DNA of 52,388 nt from SG8-4 sp964598225 (GTDB lineage: Bacteria > Planctomycetota > Phycisphaerae > Sedimentisphaerales > Anaerobacaceae): assembly GCA_964598225.1 (NCBI GenBank), contig CAZRBG010000042.1, positions 1 through 52,388 of the forward strand. The letters are read 5' to 3'. Made by a program: the position numbers and the translations under genes. This document shows, piece by piece, positions 1 to 7,528 of the stretch; positions within the stretch are counted from its first letter, which is position 1; each line of letters opens with the position of its first letter. The notes beneath the pieces were generated by a model. The model did no database searches and was not told where the DNA came from. It saw only the letters and a program-made list of their open reading frames with translations.

Positions 1-91
1 TTACTATTTATGATTTATGAATGTTTTGACATCGGCGAAGCCGCAATAGTAAATCGTAAATCGTAAATAATAAATGCCCCCAGGAATAGAT
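1..91. other. AT-rich spacer downstream of the PII gene
   Basis: This spacer holds copies of a TAAATCG-type word (around 47-70) and a roughly inverted version at 1-20. A similar string (AATCGCAAATCGTAAATAG) recurs near 44720 in the gene-free region. It looks like dispersed low-complexity repeat DNA; no T-tracted terminator hairpin is visible for the minus-strand operon that ends here. Confidence 0.4.
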
Positions 92-433
92 TTATCCTAT
101 CGCCTTGTTGCCCTCCTCTCCCGTGCGTATCCTTATACATTTTTCTAAGTCGGTGATGAATATCTTGCCGTCTCCGATCTGTCCTGTGCGGGCGCCTTTT
201 ATGATGGCTTCCACCGTCTTGTCGACGAATTCCTCGTTCACCGCGATCTCGATTCTGATCTTCTTTAGAAGGTTGACCTCGAACTCTACGCCGCGGTAGC
301 TCTCGTGGTAGCCCTTTTGTTCGCCGCATCCCAGGGCGTTCGTAACCGACATCTTGAAGACTTCATTTTCGTATAGAGACTTTTTCACATCCTGCAGCTT
401 GTGAGGCTGAATGTATGCAGTTATTAGTTTCAT
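92..433 (-). CDS. glnK: PII-family nitrogen signal-transduction protein
   Basis: A 113-residue PII protein, a trimeric sensor of 2-oxoglutarate, ATP/ADP and glutamine that gates AmtB. The start MKLITAYIQPHKL and the C-terminal signature TGQIGDGKIF followed by IRIRTGEEG are those of the family. A TTG codon 15 bases upstream would extend the frame, but GGGAG lies just before the ATG at 433, so that start is preferred. The T-loop reads GYHESYRGVEF at residues 41-51: Tyr46 is kept, but position 51, the usual uridylylated Tyr of proteobacterial PII, is Phe. Control by GlnD-type uridylylation is therefore unlikely at that site (inference). It lies 32 bp downstream of amtB on the same strand, the classic amtB-glnK arrangement, and should share the sigma-54 promoter at 2741-2756. 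Confidence 0.95.
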   Translation of the reverse strand: MKLITAYIQPHKLQDVKKSLYENEVFKMSVTNALGCGEQKGYHESYRGVEFEVNLLKKIRIEIAVNEEFVDKTVEAIIKGARTGQIGDGKIFITDLEKCIRIRTGEEGNKAIG

Positions 434-465
434 CGTTATATCTCCCAAACAGTTTGTCCTGAAGG

Positions 466-1809
466 CTATGTGGTCGTGAATATCTGGAATCCGGAATAAG
501 CTTCCATGCCGTGCTCGCCGATATCGAGTCCCTTGGCCTCTTCCTCAGAAGTTACACGCAGGCCGATTGTTTTCTTGATTACTGTAAACATCACGAGACC
601 GAGACCGAACGCCCAGACGAAAGCCGCTCCGACTCCGAGCAACTGCACGCCCAACTGTTTTACGCCGCCGCCGTAGAACAGGCCGCTTTCCATATTGAAC
701 AGCCCGGCGGCTATAGTTCCCCAGGCGCCGCAGACGCCGTGAACGCTGACGGCGCCGACCGGATCGTCTACCTTCAGCATGCGGTCGATGAATAAAACGC
801 TGAATACGACCAGAGCGCCACCGACTGCACCGATCAGTATTGCTCCGACAGGAGAGACGCCGTCGCAGGGGGCAGTTATAGAAACCAGCCCGGCAAGTGC
901 TCCGTTTAGCGCCATCGAGGCATCGGGCTTGCTCAGCACGATCCAGGAGACGATCATCGCCACAATCGCACCGGCAGCCGCGGCCAGATTTGTGGTAACC
1001 GCAATGTAACCTATCGAGCCGTCTCCGGTAGTCGTGCTGCCGGGATTGAACCCGAACCAGCCGAACCACAGGATGAATACGCCAAGCGCCGCCAATGGGA
1101 TATTGTGACCCAGGATAGCCTTCGGTTTTCCGTCTGGAGCATATTTACCGATTCGCGGTCCCAAAACTATCGCGCCGGCCAGAGCCAGCCATCCGCCTAT
1201 CGAATGCACGACGGTCGAGCCTGCGAAGTCAAGGAAGCCAAGGCCTTCGAGCCATCCGCCGCCGTCCAAAAGTCCGCCCCAGGCCCATGAACCGAAGACC
1301 GGGTAGATAAACAGCGTTATAAAGAAGCTGTAGGCCAGATATCCGACAAATTTCGTACGCTCGGCCATAGCTCCCGACACGATAGTTGCTGCCGTAGCGG
1401 CGAAAACCGTCTGAAATATCAGGAACGTCCAGTTCCAGTCCGATCCGGGTTCTATTCCGGCCAGGCTGAACAGAGTCGTGCCGAAAAGTCCATTGCTCTT
1501 GCCGAACATCAGGCCGAAGCCGATCAGAAAGAACGCCAGCGTCCCGACTGAAAAGTCCATCAGGTTTTTCATCAGGATATTCACCGCGTTCTTGGCCCTT
1601 GTAAAGCCCGCCTCGACCATCGCAAAGCCGGCCTGCATAAAGAACACGAGAAATGCCGCAATGCACGTCCAGACAATATTGACGTTCAACTGTATTTCTT
1701 CTTTGGCCGTTTCCACCGCCGAGGCTGCATCAGTTGTCGCCTCGGCCCCGATAACCGTTCCGCATAGACACATCATAAACAGTAAAATAATAATCGTTCT
1801 GTTTCTCAT
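466..1809 (-). CDS. amtB: Ammonium transporter (Amt/AmtB family)
   Basis: A 447-residue inner-membrane ammonium channel. An N-terminal hydrophobic leader (residues 4-21) ends near the AEA of VIGAEA and looks like a cleaved signal peptide, as in other Amt proteins. About eleven membrane segments follow. Family landmarks include AGFAMVEAGF with the NAVNILMKNLMDF stretch, the first pore histidine in STVVHSIGGW and the second in VSVHGVCGAWGT. The length is normal for the family. GGGGATAGAGAA precedes the ATG. It sits 37 bp after the beta-barrel gene and just before the PII gene, which is expected to plug the channel when nitrogen is ample. All three probably form one nitrogen-regulated transcript. 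Confidence 0.97.
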   Translation of the reverse strand: MRNRTIIILLFMMCLCGTVIGAEATTDAASAVETAKEEIQLNVNIVWTCIAAFLVFFMQAGFAMVEAGFTRAKNAVNILMKNLMDFSVGTLAFFLIGFGLMFGKSNGLFGTTLFSLAGIEPGSDWNWTFLIFQTVFAATAATIVSGAMAERTKFVGYLAYSFFITLFIYPVFGSWAWGGLLDGGGWLEGLGFLDFAGSTVVHSIGGWLALAGAIVLGPRIGKYAPDGKPKAILGHNIPLAALGVFILWFGWFGFNPGSTTTGDGSIGYIAVTTNLAAAAGAIVAMIVSWIVLSKPDASMALNGALAGLVSITAPCDGVSPVGAILIGAVGGALVVFSVLFIDRMLKVDDPVGAVSVHGVCGAWGTIAAGLFNMESGLFYGGGVKQLGVQLLGVGAAFVWAFGLGLVMFTVIKKTIGLRVTSEEEAKGLDIGEHGMEAYSGFQIFTTT

Positions 1810-1846
1810 TTCTCTATCCCCTATTTGCAGTATCGCTTGCCAAATC

Positions 1847-2644
1847 CTAAAATCCCGCCGAGAAACCTATGCCGGCAATAAGATTGTCGTCTTTGCTCTT
1901 GCCGTAGGTGTCCGTTTTGCGGATGTCGTCGCCGACAAGAGTTATGTAATGAACGCTTGCATTGAAATTCAGGCCCGCCAGCTCGAAGGGAAGGCCCACT
2001 GAGAGCACGAGGTCGTTCAGCTCTCCGCCGATCGTGCCGCCGTCCGGTGCTGCGCCCCAGTAGAATTTGTTGTAGTCGCCGTTCGCCCAGCCCAGCGTAG
2101 CGCCGATGTCCACACCCACGGGTGTGTCGGGGCCCAGCTCGAAGACGTCCTCGAAGCTGTGTCCCACGCCGAAGGAAATGTACAGCCCGTCTCCTGTTTC
2201 GTCTACGTCGCGATAGAAAGTCACCGACGGGCTTGCCGGTACGTCGAGGCTCAAGCCCGCATAAACCTCTGTCGTGTCGTCGGCCGCACCGGTCACCGGA
2301 AAGTCATAGTTGATCATACCCAACGAGTATCCCAGCATATCGACCCCCGGAAACTGCCCCGAATAATCGAGTGTGAGGTCAATCTCTGAGAATTCGCCGT
2401 TACTGCCGTTCTCGTCTGTCATGTCCAGATTCCCCCAGAACGAAGCGGTCAGGCCGCCGTATGAGACTGCCGCACCCGGCTGCCACACCCAATCGTCTAC
2501 CAGATTCTGCCCTCGCCAGATGTACTTATTATAGAAATCCGACGACACTTCAAAACCGATTTCACTTTCCTCCTCGGCCAATGTCATGTTGCTCAGACAC
2601 ATCGCCACACCTGCCATTACCACCAGAACCTTCGCATCTCTCAT
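1847..2644 (-). CDS. TorF/gcw_chp-like outer-membrane beta-barrel protein
   Basis: A secreted protein of about 265 residues. The start is set at the ATG at 2644 because AAGGAG lies 9 bases upstream; it gives a clean signal peptide (MRDAKVLVVMAGVAMCLSNM, cleaved near TLA-EE). The mature protein opens with VSSDFYNKYIWRGQNL, which resembles the conserved start of the gcw_chp (TIGR02001) family, and continues with alternating aromatic and polar beta-strand patterns to a C-terminal Phe (GIGFSAGF), typical of outer-membrane barrels. It is the first gene after the sigma-54 promoter, ahead of amtB, so it may let nitrogen compounds cross the outer membrane (inference from context). The family assignment is from memory; the barrel nature is more certain than the family name. 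Confidence 0.75.
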   Translation of the reverse strand: MRDAKVLVVMAGVAMCLSNMTLAEEESEIGFEVSSDFYNKYIWRGQNLVDDWVWQPGAAVSYGGLTASFWGNLDMTDENGSNGEFSEIDLTLDYSGQFPGVDMLGYSLGMINYDFPVTGAADDTTEVYAGLSLDVPASPSVTFYRDVDETGDGLYISFGVGHSFEDVFELGPDTPVGVDIGATLGWANGDYNKFYWGAAPDGGTIGGELNDLVLSVGLPFELAGLNFNASVHYITLVGDDIRKTDTYGKSKDDNLIAGIGFSAGF

Positions 2645-2740
2645 TGCACTAATCTCCTTGGTTTTCCAATTCTGTTTCTGCTTTCTTTTCAAAGACACAC
2701 TACTTTCGGTTAACCTGCAAACGTACGTGCTGGAAGTATT

Positions 2741-2756
2741 TGCAACAGGTGTGCCA
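2741..2756 (-). promoter_or_regulatory. Sigma-54 (-24/-12) promoter for the barrel-amtB-PII operon
   Basis: Read on the minus strand the site is TGGCACACCTGTTGCA. It matches the sigma-54 consensus TGGCAC-N5-TTGCW, with GG and GC separated by the required 10 bases. The predicted transcription start is near 2730, leaving a leader of about 85 nt before the ATG at 2644. The gene immediately upstream encodes a sigma-54 activator, which supports the call. Confidence 0.88.
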
Positions 2757-2810
2757 AGACGCAGAAAATATTTTTTTCAGAACATAACTCTTTGACTATG
2801 AAAGAATTAT

Positions 2811-2851
2811 GTTGCTAAGACGAGTTGCAACACCACTCTTCATGTGGCAAC
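2811..2851. promoter_or_regulatory. Possible enhancer (upstream activator) sites
   Basis: GTTGC at 2811, the perfect palindrome GTTGCAAC at 2824-2831 and GGCAAC at 2846-2851 form spaced inverted GTTGC/GCAAC half-sites. They lie 55-110 bp upstream of the sigma-54 promoter, the usual distance for an enhancer-binding activator. They do not fit the NifA TGT-N10-ACA pattern, so the binding specificity is unknown. Confidence 0.4.
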
Positions 2852-2853
2852 GT

Positions 2854-2885
2854 AATTGTAGGCATATACTTGCATGTCTACAATT
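2854..2885. repeat. Perfect 8-bp inverted repeat after the activator gene
   Basis: AATTGTAG at 2854-2861 and CTACAATT at 2878-2885 are perfect inverted arms around a 16-base centre. The element begins 18 bases after the stop of the sigma-54 activator on the minus strand. The stem is AT-rich with no following T-run, so it may be an operator rather than a terminator. Confidence 0.5.
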
Positions 2886-2902
2886 ATGTGGATAATGGGA
2901 GG

Positions 2903-4432
2903 TCAAATATATTTGGGGTGAACGTTGTATTTCTTGATTTTGTAGCCGAGGATGCGTTCGGTTATGCCAAGTTCGCGAGCCGCTTTTCGTTGCTGGCCGC
3001 CGAATTTTTTCAAGGCGTCAACGATCAATTCCCTCTCTGTGTTCTCGATTATCTCAGTCAATGACCGTTTAGTAGTCGCCGGTTCGTTTCTCTTTACCAT
3101 CTGCAACGACGGCGGCAAATGTTCCGAGCGGATAACGTCTCCGTTGCACAACAGCACGGCCCTCTCGATGCAATTCTCCAACTCTCGCACATTGCCCGGC
3201 CAGTGGTATCGCGTGAGCATGTCGATAGCCGGCGTCGAGATTCGAGAGATGTTTTTGCCGTTATCAGCAGAGAGTCTCTCCAGGAAGTGATCCGCTAATT
3301 GCATGATGTCGTCCTTTCGCTCCCGCAAGGGAGGCAAGTAAATCGGAAAGACGTTCACGCGATAGTAAAGGTCCTCTCGGAATACGCCTTCCTTAATCTG
3401 CTCTTCCAGGTCCTTGTGTGTTGCGACGACGATCCTGACCTTCGTCTTAATGGTCTCATGGCCGCCTACTCTCTCGAACTCCTTGAACTGGATGACTCGC
3501 AGGAGTTTGATCTGCAGATTGAGAGAGAAATCTCCGATCTCGTCGAGAAAGATTGTCCCTCCGTGCGCCCTCTCGAATCTGCCGATCTTTTTCTCCGTTG
3601 CGCCGGTGAAAGCGCCTTTTTCGTGGCCGAAAAGCTCACTTTCCAGGAGTGTGTCCGGCAGGGCCGTACAATTAACTTTCACAAACGGCTTGTTCGCACC
3701 GAGACTGTTGTAGTGGATTGCATGGGCGACGAGGTCTTTGCCCGTGCCGCTCTCGCCGCGGATGAGAACGGTTGCGTTGCTGTTGGAAACCTGTTCGATC
3801 AGCCGGTATACTTCCTTCATTGCATTGCTGCTGCCGACCATGTTGTGTATGTTAAACTGGCTCTTTAACTCGCGCTGCAGCCGCACGTTCTCTTCCCGAA
3901 GCTGCCGCCGGTCGGATTCTACGAGCCTGTTGAGCTTGACGGCCTGAGCGATCATAGTGGCTATGATGTTCAGCAGTCTGACGTTGGCCTGGAAGTCGTC
4001 TCTGGCGTCGCTTCGTTTGTCAACGCTCAAAGCACCGATCGTGTCGCCTTCGAGCTTTATCGGCACGCAGAAGAAGGCTATCTGTTTTCCCTTTTCCTGC
4101 TTTCTCGCCCTGGTTTTGTGCAGGAATCGCGGGTCCTTGGAAATATCGGGTACTACGATTTCTTTGCCGCTCTGCACCACAAGGCCGGTGATGCCTTCGC
4201 CGACCTTGTAGCTGGCTTGAGTTTTGGACTTCTTGCTGAGTCCGTGCGCGACCCTTGTGTTTATCATCTCGGTTTCCGGATCGAGCAGGGCGATGGTCCC
4301 CCTGCGCAGCTTGAGATGCGTGTCCAGCGACCTGAGTATCGACGCCAGCGTCTCTTCGAGATCGAGCGACTCGGCAAACGCCTTGGAAATGTCGCCGAGC
4401 AATTCAGCCTCTTTTACAAGTTTTGCCTTCAT
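2903..4432 (-). CDS. NifA-like sigma-54-dependent activator (GAF-AAA+-Fis HTH)
   Basis: A 509-residue enhancer-binding protein that remodels sigma-54 RNA polymerase. The start at 4432 is chosen because AAAGG precedes this ATG; the frame extends 22 codons further without a good ribosome site. Domains: an N-terminal GAF sensor (about residues 20-165), the AAA+ domain with Walker A GESGTGK (226-232), the sigma-54 contact loop GAFTGA (273-278) and Walker B GGTIFLDE (291-298), then a C-terminal Fis-type helix-turn-helix (RKAARELGITERILGYKIKK). The architecture matches NifA and related GAF activators. Its position upstream of a sigma-54 promoter leading into amtB and PII points to a role in nitrogen control. 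Whether it also controls nitrogen fixation cannot be seen here. Confidence 0.93.
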   Translation of the reverse strand: MKAKLVKEAELLGDISKAFAESLDLEETLASILRSLDTHLKLRRGTIALLDPETEMINTRVAHGLSKKSKTQASYKVGEGITGLVVQSGKEIVVPDISKDPRFLHKTRARKQEKGKQIAFFCVPIKLEGDTIGALSVDKRSDARDDFQANVRLLNIIATMIAQAVKLNRLVESDRRQLREENVRLQRELKSQFNIHNMVGSSNAMKEVYRLIEQVSNSNATVLIRGESGTGKDLVAHAIHYNSLGANKPFVKVNCTALPDTLLESELFGHEKGAFTGATEKKIGRFERAHGGTIFLDEIGDFSLNLQIKLLRVIQFKEFERVGGHETIKTKVRIVVATHKDLEEQIKEGVFREDLYYRVNVFPIYLPPLRERKDDIMQLADHFLERLSADNGKNISRISTPAIDMLTRYHWPGNVRELENCIERAVLLCNGDVIRSEHLPPSLQMVKRNEPATTKRSLTEIIENTERELIVDALKKFGGQQRKAARELGITERILGYKIKKYNVHPKYI

Positions 4433-4538
4433 TACTAACCTTTCGCCATGAATCCGAACCTCAGGATGATACTCAAACTGACTGTTTTGCGGTCGCATGA
4501 CGCCATAAGTGCTTCAATGACAAGGTCATAACACCGCC

Positions 4539-4610
4539 TGTCATTCCCGCGAAAGCGGGAATCCACGGTAGCCGTCACTTTTCTGGATCCCTGCTTTCAC
4601 AGGGATGACA
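4539..4610. repeat. Dispersed inverted-repeat element (TCATTCCCGC family)
   Basis: Two halves, TGTCATTCCCGCGAAAGCGG and a diverged inverted copy ending CACAGGGATGACA, are each internally palindromic and also complementary to each other, so the element is MITE-like. A half copy occurs at 44240-44266. It lies in the 580-bp gap between the activator gene and the small antitoxin gene; the rest of that gap (4611-5011) shows no convincing gene, only a 'tctctgtggctaaa' word that recurs near 44680. Confidence 0.7.
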
Positions 4611-5011
4611 AGGCAAATCGGTCAATTTGAGGATGATAACAAAATTGTAGACAGATTGCAAGGGTGTACAATTTTGTTATTGGCCTGGCAACGGAGTAGT
4701 AAGCATTCCTGGGCTCAAGAGGGTCTATTCGAAGTTGAAAATGACAGGGTAATTGTGTATAGTGAGAATGAGATTTTCAGTGTTCGTTTGTTCGCAGCAG
4801 CGTAGGAGCAAATTGTTTTGGCGAATAGAGAGATAGAGGAGTCACAAGTGAATAAGTTGTAAAAAAAGATGTGGCCCTATGTCCCTCTCTGTTTATAATT
4901 TATTTCTCTGTGTCTTCCGTGTTCTCTGTGGCTAAATTTCTTTTTCTTAACGACTTTTAGTCGGCTTGACGACGAAAGAAAAACTGTTACTTTAGTCAAC
5001 GGTGTGCAAAA

Positions 5012-5197
5012 ATGATTACGTTACATCCGCAAATTATCGAGAAAGACGGTAAGAAGGAATTTGTTATCATTCCTTGTGAAGAGTTTCTGTTGATTCAGCA
5101 GGCTCTGGATGACTTGGATGATCTCAAAGAATTTAGAAAAGAGAAGGAACCGTCCAAAAACAAGCCGACAAGAAAATCGGATGATGGATACCTGTGA
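5012..5197 (+). CDS. Orphan Phd/YefM-like antitoxin
   Basis: A 61-residue protein, MITLHPQIIEKDGKKEFVII followed by PCEEFLLIQQALDDLDDLKEF and a charged tail. The pattern of a short N-terminal strand, an EFVIIP(Y/C)EEF motif and an acidic helix resembles Phd/YefM antitoxins, which bind DNA with the N-terminus and a toxin with the C-terminus. No toxin gene follows: the next gene, 40 bp downstream on the same strand, is the radical SAM protein. It may be an orphan regulator or the remnant of a toxin-antitoxin pair. The call rests on sequence feel and size only. Confidence 0.55.
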   Translation: MITLHPQIIEKDGKKEFVIIPCEEFLLIQQALDDLDDLKEFRKEKEPSKNKPTRKSDDGYL

Positions 5198-5237
5198 TTT
5201 CTTTAATTTTCCAGCGGTCATTGATTAGGACAAATAC

Positions 5238-6653
5238 GTGACAAATCTAAAGTACAAACATGTTCTCGCTCTCAATCCGTATTTCGGTCATGGCACGTCC
5301 ACCATGGGCATGTTCCCTCCGACCGGGCTGGAGTACATTGTTGCCAGCATGAAGGATCTCGTCGGCAAGATAACGCTTCTTGACCTTCGCCACGAGAACA
5401 CCTACCAGGATCCGGACGCATTGAGCCGGTTCATCCGGGCCGAAATTGATCTGCTGTGCATCAGCATCCGCTGGGATGCGAAGTTCAGGAGCATTTGTGA
5501 TTTTGTCTCGCGGCTGCCAGCGGAGGTTACAACCGTGGTCGGTGGTTACAAGGCCACGCAGGAAGTCGAGTACCTGTTCGAGCGTTGTCCTAATATCGAT
5601 ATGATCGTGCGCGGCGAGGGCGAGGAGATCATCAAGGAGATCGTCGCGGGGAAGCCATGGAAGGATATTCGGGGGTTGTCCTATCGAGAGAACGGAAGCA
5701 TAATCCACAATGAAAACCAGCAACTGCCTGACCTCTCTAAAATTGCGTTTCCCGATCGGTCATTGCGAACGCATGATTACTGTTGGTCAGAGCACGGTGC
5801 TCGACTTAGCAGGCACACGTTCGACACTGTCCTGACCACGCGGGGATGCCCGTTCAAATGCAAGTTCTGCACGTTCAGCCTCAACCCGCTCGGCCAGAAG
5901 CGCAGCTACACAGAACGCCCCCTTGAGTCGGTCATCGAAGAACTCAAGACGATTACCGCCGACGTCGTAATGTTCAGCGACGACAATATCTTCACCAATA
6001 TCAAGCGGAGTGAACAGCTTTGTGACCTGATTATAGAGAACAATATCAAGAAAATCTTTGCTGTCCAGGCCCGAGTTGACATTGCCAGGTACCCGCATAT
6101 CCTGGCTAAAGCCGAGAAAGCGGGCTTCAGGGTCTTCCTGTTCGGGGTTGAGTCGCCGCATGACTGGATACTGGAGCAACTTCACAAAGGCATTACCCAG
6201 CAGCAAATCCGGGATGCCTTTGTGGTCCTGACGCAATATAGCTTCTATCTGCACGGGTTTTTCATTTACGGTAACATCGGCGAGACAGAAGAGGAGATGC
6301 TGTACATCCCTAAATTCGCCAAGGAAATCAAGCTGGATTCCATCAACTTCCATAAACTCCGAATCGAGAAGTTTTCGCCTCTCAAAGAAGTGGTTGAGTC
6401 AACCCCGGGCTATTATTACGAACGCATTGGCGGGCCAGTTTATTCGGACCGTTACGGGCTCGCAGATCTCAAACGCATCCGCAACCGCATCCGCTCATCC
6501 TTCTACGATTTGCCACAGATTCTCCATATCGCGCAGAAAGCACGCCAGGTCGGACTTTTCCGTGGAAGAGACATAACAGCTGCGCTACCCAATTTACCCC
6601 TCCTCCTGTATGGTTTGGCCAGACGAAAAAGGCTAAAGAAGAAAAAAGTATAG
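5238..6653 (+). CDS. B12-binding-type radical SAM protein
   Basis: A 471-residue enzyme of the cobalamin-dependent radical SAM group (B12-binding N-domain, radical SAM core). The N-terminal Rossmann-like part (LNPYFGHGTSTMGMFPPTGL, VVGGYKATQEVEYLF, VRGEGEE) is typical of the group. The iron-sulfur motif C204-X3-C208-X2-C211 lies in TTRGCPFKCKFC. FGVESPHDWILEQLHKGIT and GFFIYGNIGETEEEM are usual strands of the TIM barrel. Start is GTG at 5238 with AGGA upstream. The substrate cannot be told; relatives methylate unactivated carbons or rearrange tetrapyrroles and lipids. Its nearest same-strand partner is the small antitoxin-like gene. Confidence 0.9.
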   Translation: MTNLKYKHVLALNPYFGHGTSTMGMFPPTGLEYIVASMKDLVGKITLLDLRHENTYQDPDALSRFIRAEIDLLCISIRWDAKFRSICDFVSRLPAEVTTVVGGYKATQEVEYLFERCPNIDMIVRGEGEEIIKEIVAGKPWKDIRGLSYRENGSIIHNENQQLPDLSKIAFPDRSLRTHDYCWSEHGARLSRHTFDTVLTTRGCPFKCKFCTFSLNPLGQKRSYTERPLESVIEELKTITADVVMFSDDNIFTNIKRSEQLCDLIIENNIKKIFAVQARVDIARYPHILAKAEKAGFRVFLFGVESPHDWILEQLHKGITQQQIRDAFVVLTQYSFYLHGFFIYGNIGETEEEMLYIPKFAKEIKLDSINFHKLRIEKFSPLKEVVESTPGYYYERIGGPVYSDRYGLADLKRIRNRIRSSFYDLPQILHIAQKARQVGLFRGRDITAALPNLPLLLYGLARRKRLKKKKV

Positions 6654-6874
6654 ATCAGTCGAAAATGCGTCCGGGGAGAATCAGGCTCAATACTTAAGAA
6701 CTGAGTTTCTGGGATTTTGATTGTCCGGCCTTGGGTGATGTACGGTATTGTCAGCGCTTCAAAAATCAGCGTAGTCCCCATTCGACTTCCCCTTCGACCT
6801 TGCTCAAGGCTTCGGCTAGTTCAGGGCAGGCTAAGGTTTGGCTTTTATGATTGCGGTATCGGCATGAGATTTTG

Positions 6875-6880
6875 TATAAT
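6875..6880 (+). promoter_or_regulatory. TATAAT box of an apparently leaderless antitoxin mRNA
   Basis: A perfect TATAAT ends 6 bases before the antitoxin ATG (6887), so transcription should begin at or next to the A of the start codon. No Shine-Dalgarno sequence is present. A weak -35 (TTGCGG at 6851) lies 18 bp upstream. Confidence 0.6.
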
Positions 6881-6886
6881 ACAAAG

Positions 6887-7072
6887 ATGACGACTAAGGA
6901 AATAGCCCTGAAGACTATTGAGCAGCTTCCGGCTGATGCTTCCTGGGAGGATATTCAGGAGCGGATCAACTTCATCGTCGCGGTGCGCAAAGGACTGCGC
7001 GAGCTGGACGAGGGCAAAGGCATCAGCCATGACAAGGTCAAGGAGGAGTTTGCAGAATGGCTTACAGATTGA
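6887..7072 (+). CDS. RelB/ParD-like antitoxin of a type II toxin-antitoxin pair
   Basis: A 61-residue protein MTTKEIALKTIEQLPADASW followed by EDIQERINFIVAVRKGLRELDEGKGISHDKVKEEFAEWL. The helical body and the 'L-x-E-L-x-x-G-K-G-I-x-H-x-x-V' tail are typical of small antitoxins paired with ParE/RelE toxins. Start is the ATG at 6887, not the upstream in-frame ATG at 6851, because the TATAAT box lies between them. The stop codon overlaps the start of the toxin reading frame (ATG at 7057), the usual translational coupling in such operons. Confidence 0.75.
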   Translation: MTTKEIALKTIEQLPADASWEDIQERINFIVAVRKGLRELDEGKGISHDKVKEEFAEWLTD

Positions 7073-7351
7073 TCTGGGCCCCCCGCTCGCCTCGATTTGA
7101 AAGAACTTGCCTGCTACATATCCGAGTCGCGTCCCAGAGCATCCGCCGGTTTCGTCAAGAATGTGTTTCGCACCGTCAAGCATCTATCCGAATTCCCCAA
7201 GTCCGGGCGGCTTGTCCCGGAGTTTAACGATCCTGACATCAGAGAAGTGATTCGTAAGCCTTGCCGGATTGTGTACAGAGTCAAGCATAAGGAGCATATC
7301 GTTGAAATCGTAAGAGTATGGCACGCCGCAAGAGGAATACCTGAGCTATAA
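7057..7351 (+). pseudogene. Frameshifted ParE/RelE-family toxin
   Basis: The natural start, ATG at 7057 inside the antitoxin end, reads MAYRLIWAPRS, a typical ParE N-terminus. The rest of the toxin (LDLKELACYISESRPRASAG through VKHLSEFPKSGRLVPEF, IREVIRKPCRIVYRV and IVEIVRVWHAARGIPEL) is in another frame from 7091 on. The two frames join near 7090 with one surplus base or two missing. In the family these parts are continuous (PRS-x-LDLKELA). The alternative is a truncated toxin starting at TTG 7097, lacking the first strand. Either the toxin has been inactivated while the antitoxin survives, or there is a sequencing error; programmed frameshifting is possible but no slippery site is seen. The C-terminal catalytic-type residues (R, Y, RVWHAAR) are intact. 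Confidence 0.7.
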
Positions 7352-7528
7352 CCGAATTTTGGGGAAGGACAGGGTCAATTTTTTTTTTACAACTAATTCT
7401 TGGTAGATGGAATCTCGGTACCGTAGCCGATCATGCTGTTGCCTTTATTCGTTAAATCCAAATAGATTTGGTGCGGTGCATCGCACGCTACGATTCTGCA
7501 CGCTGTCTAAATCCTGTTGAATCCGGAG

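Noticed and set aside
2854..2885. NifA-type TGT-N10-ACA enhancer
   Set aside because: The arms are TGTAG and CTACA but are 16 bases apart, not matching the N10 spacing.
4605..4805. A 66-codon frame in the spacer after the activator gene
   Set aside because: It begins inside a dispersed repeat, has no ribosome site and no recognisable pattern.
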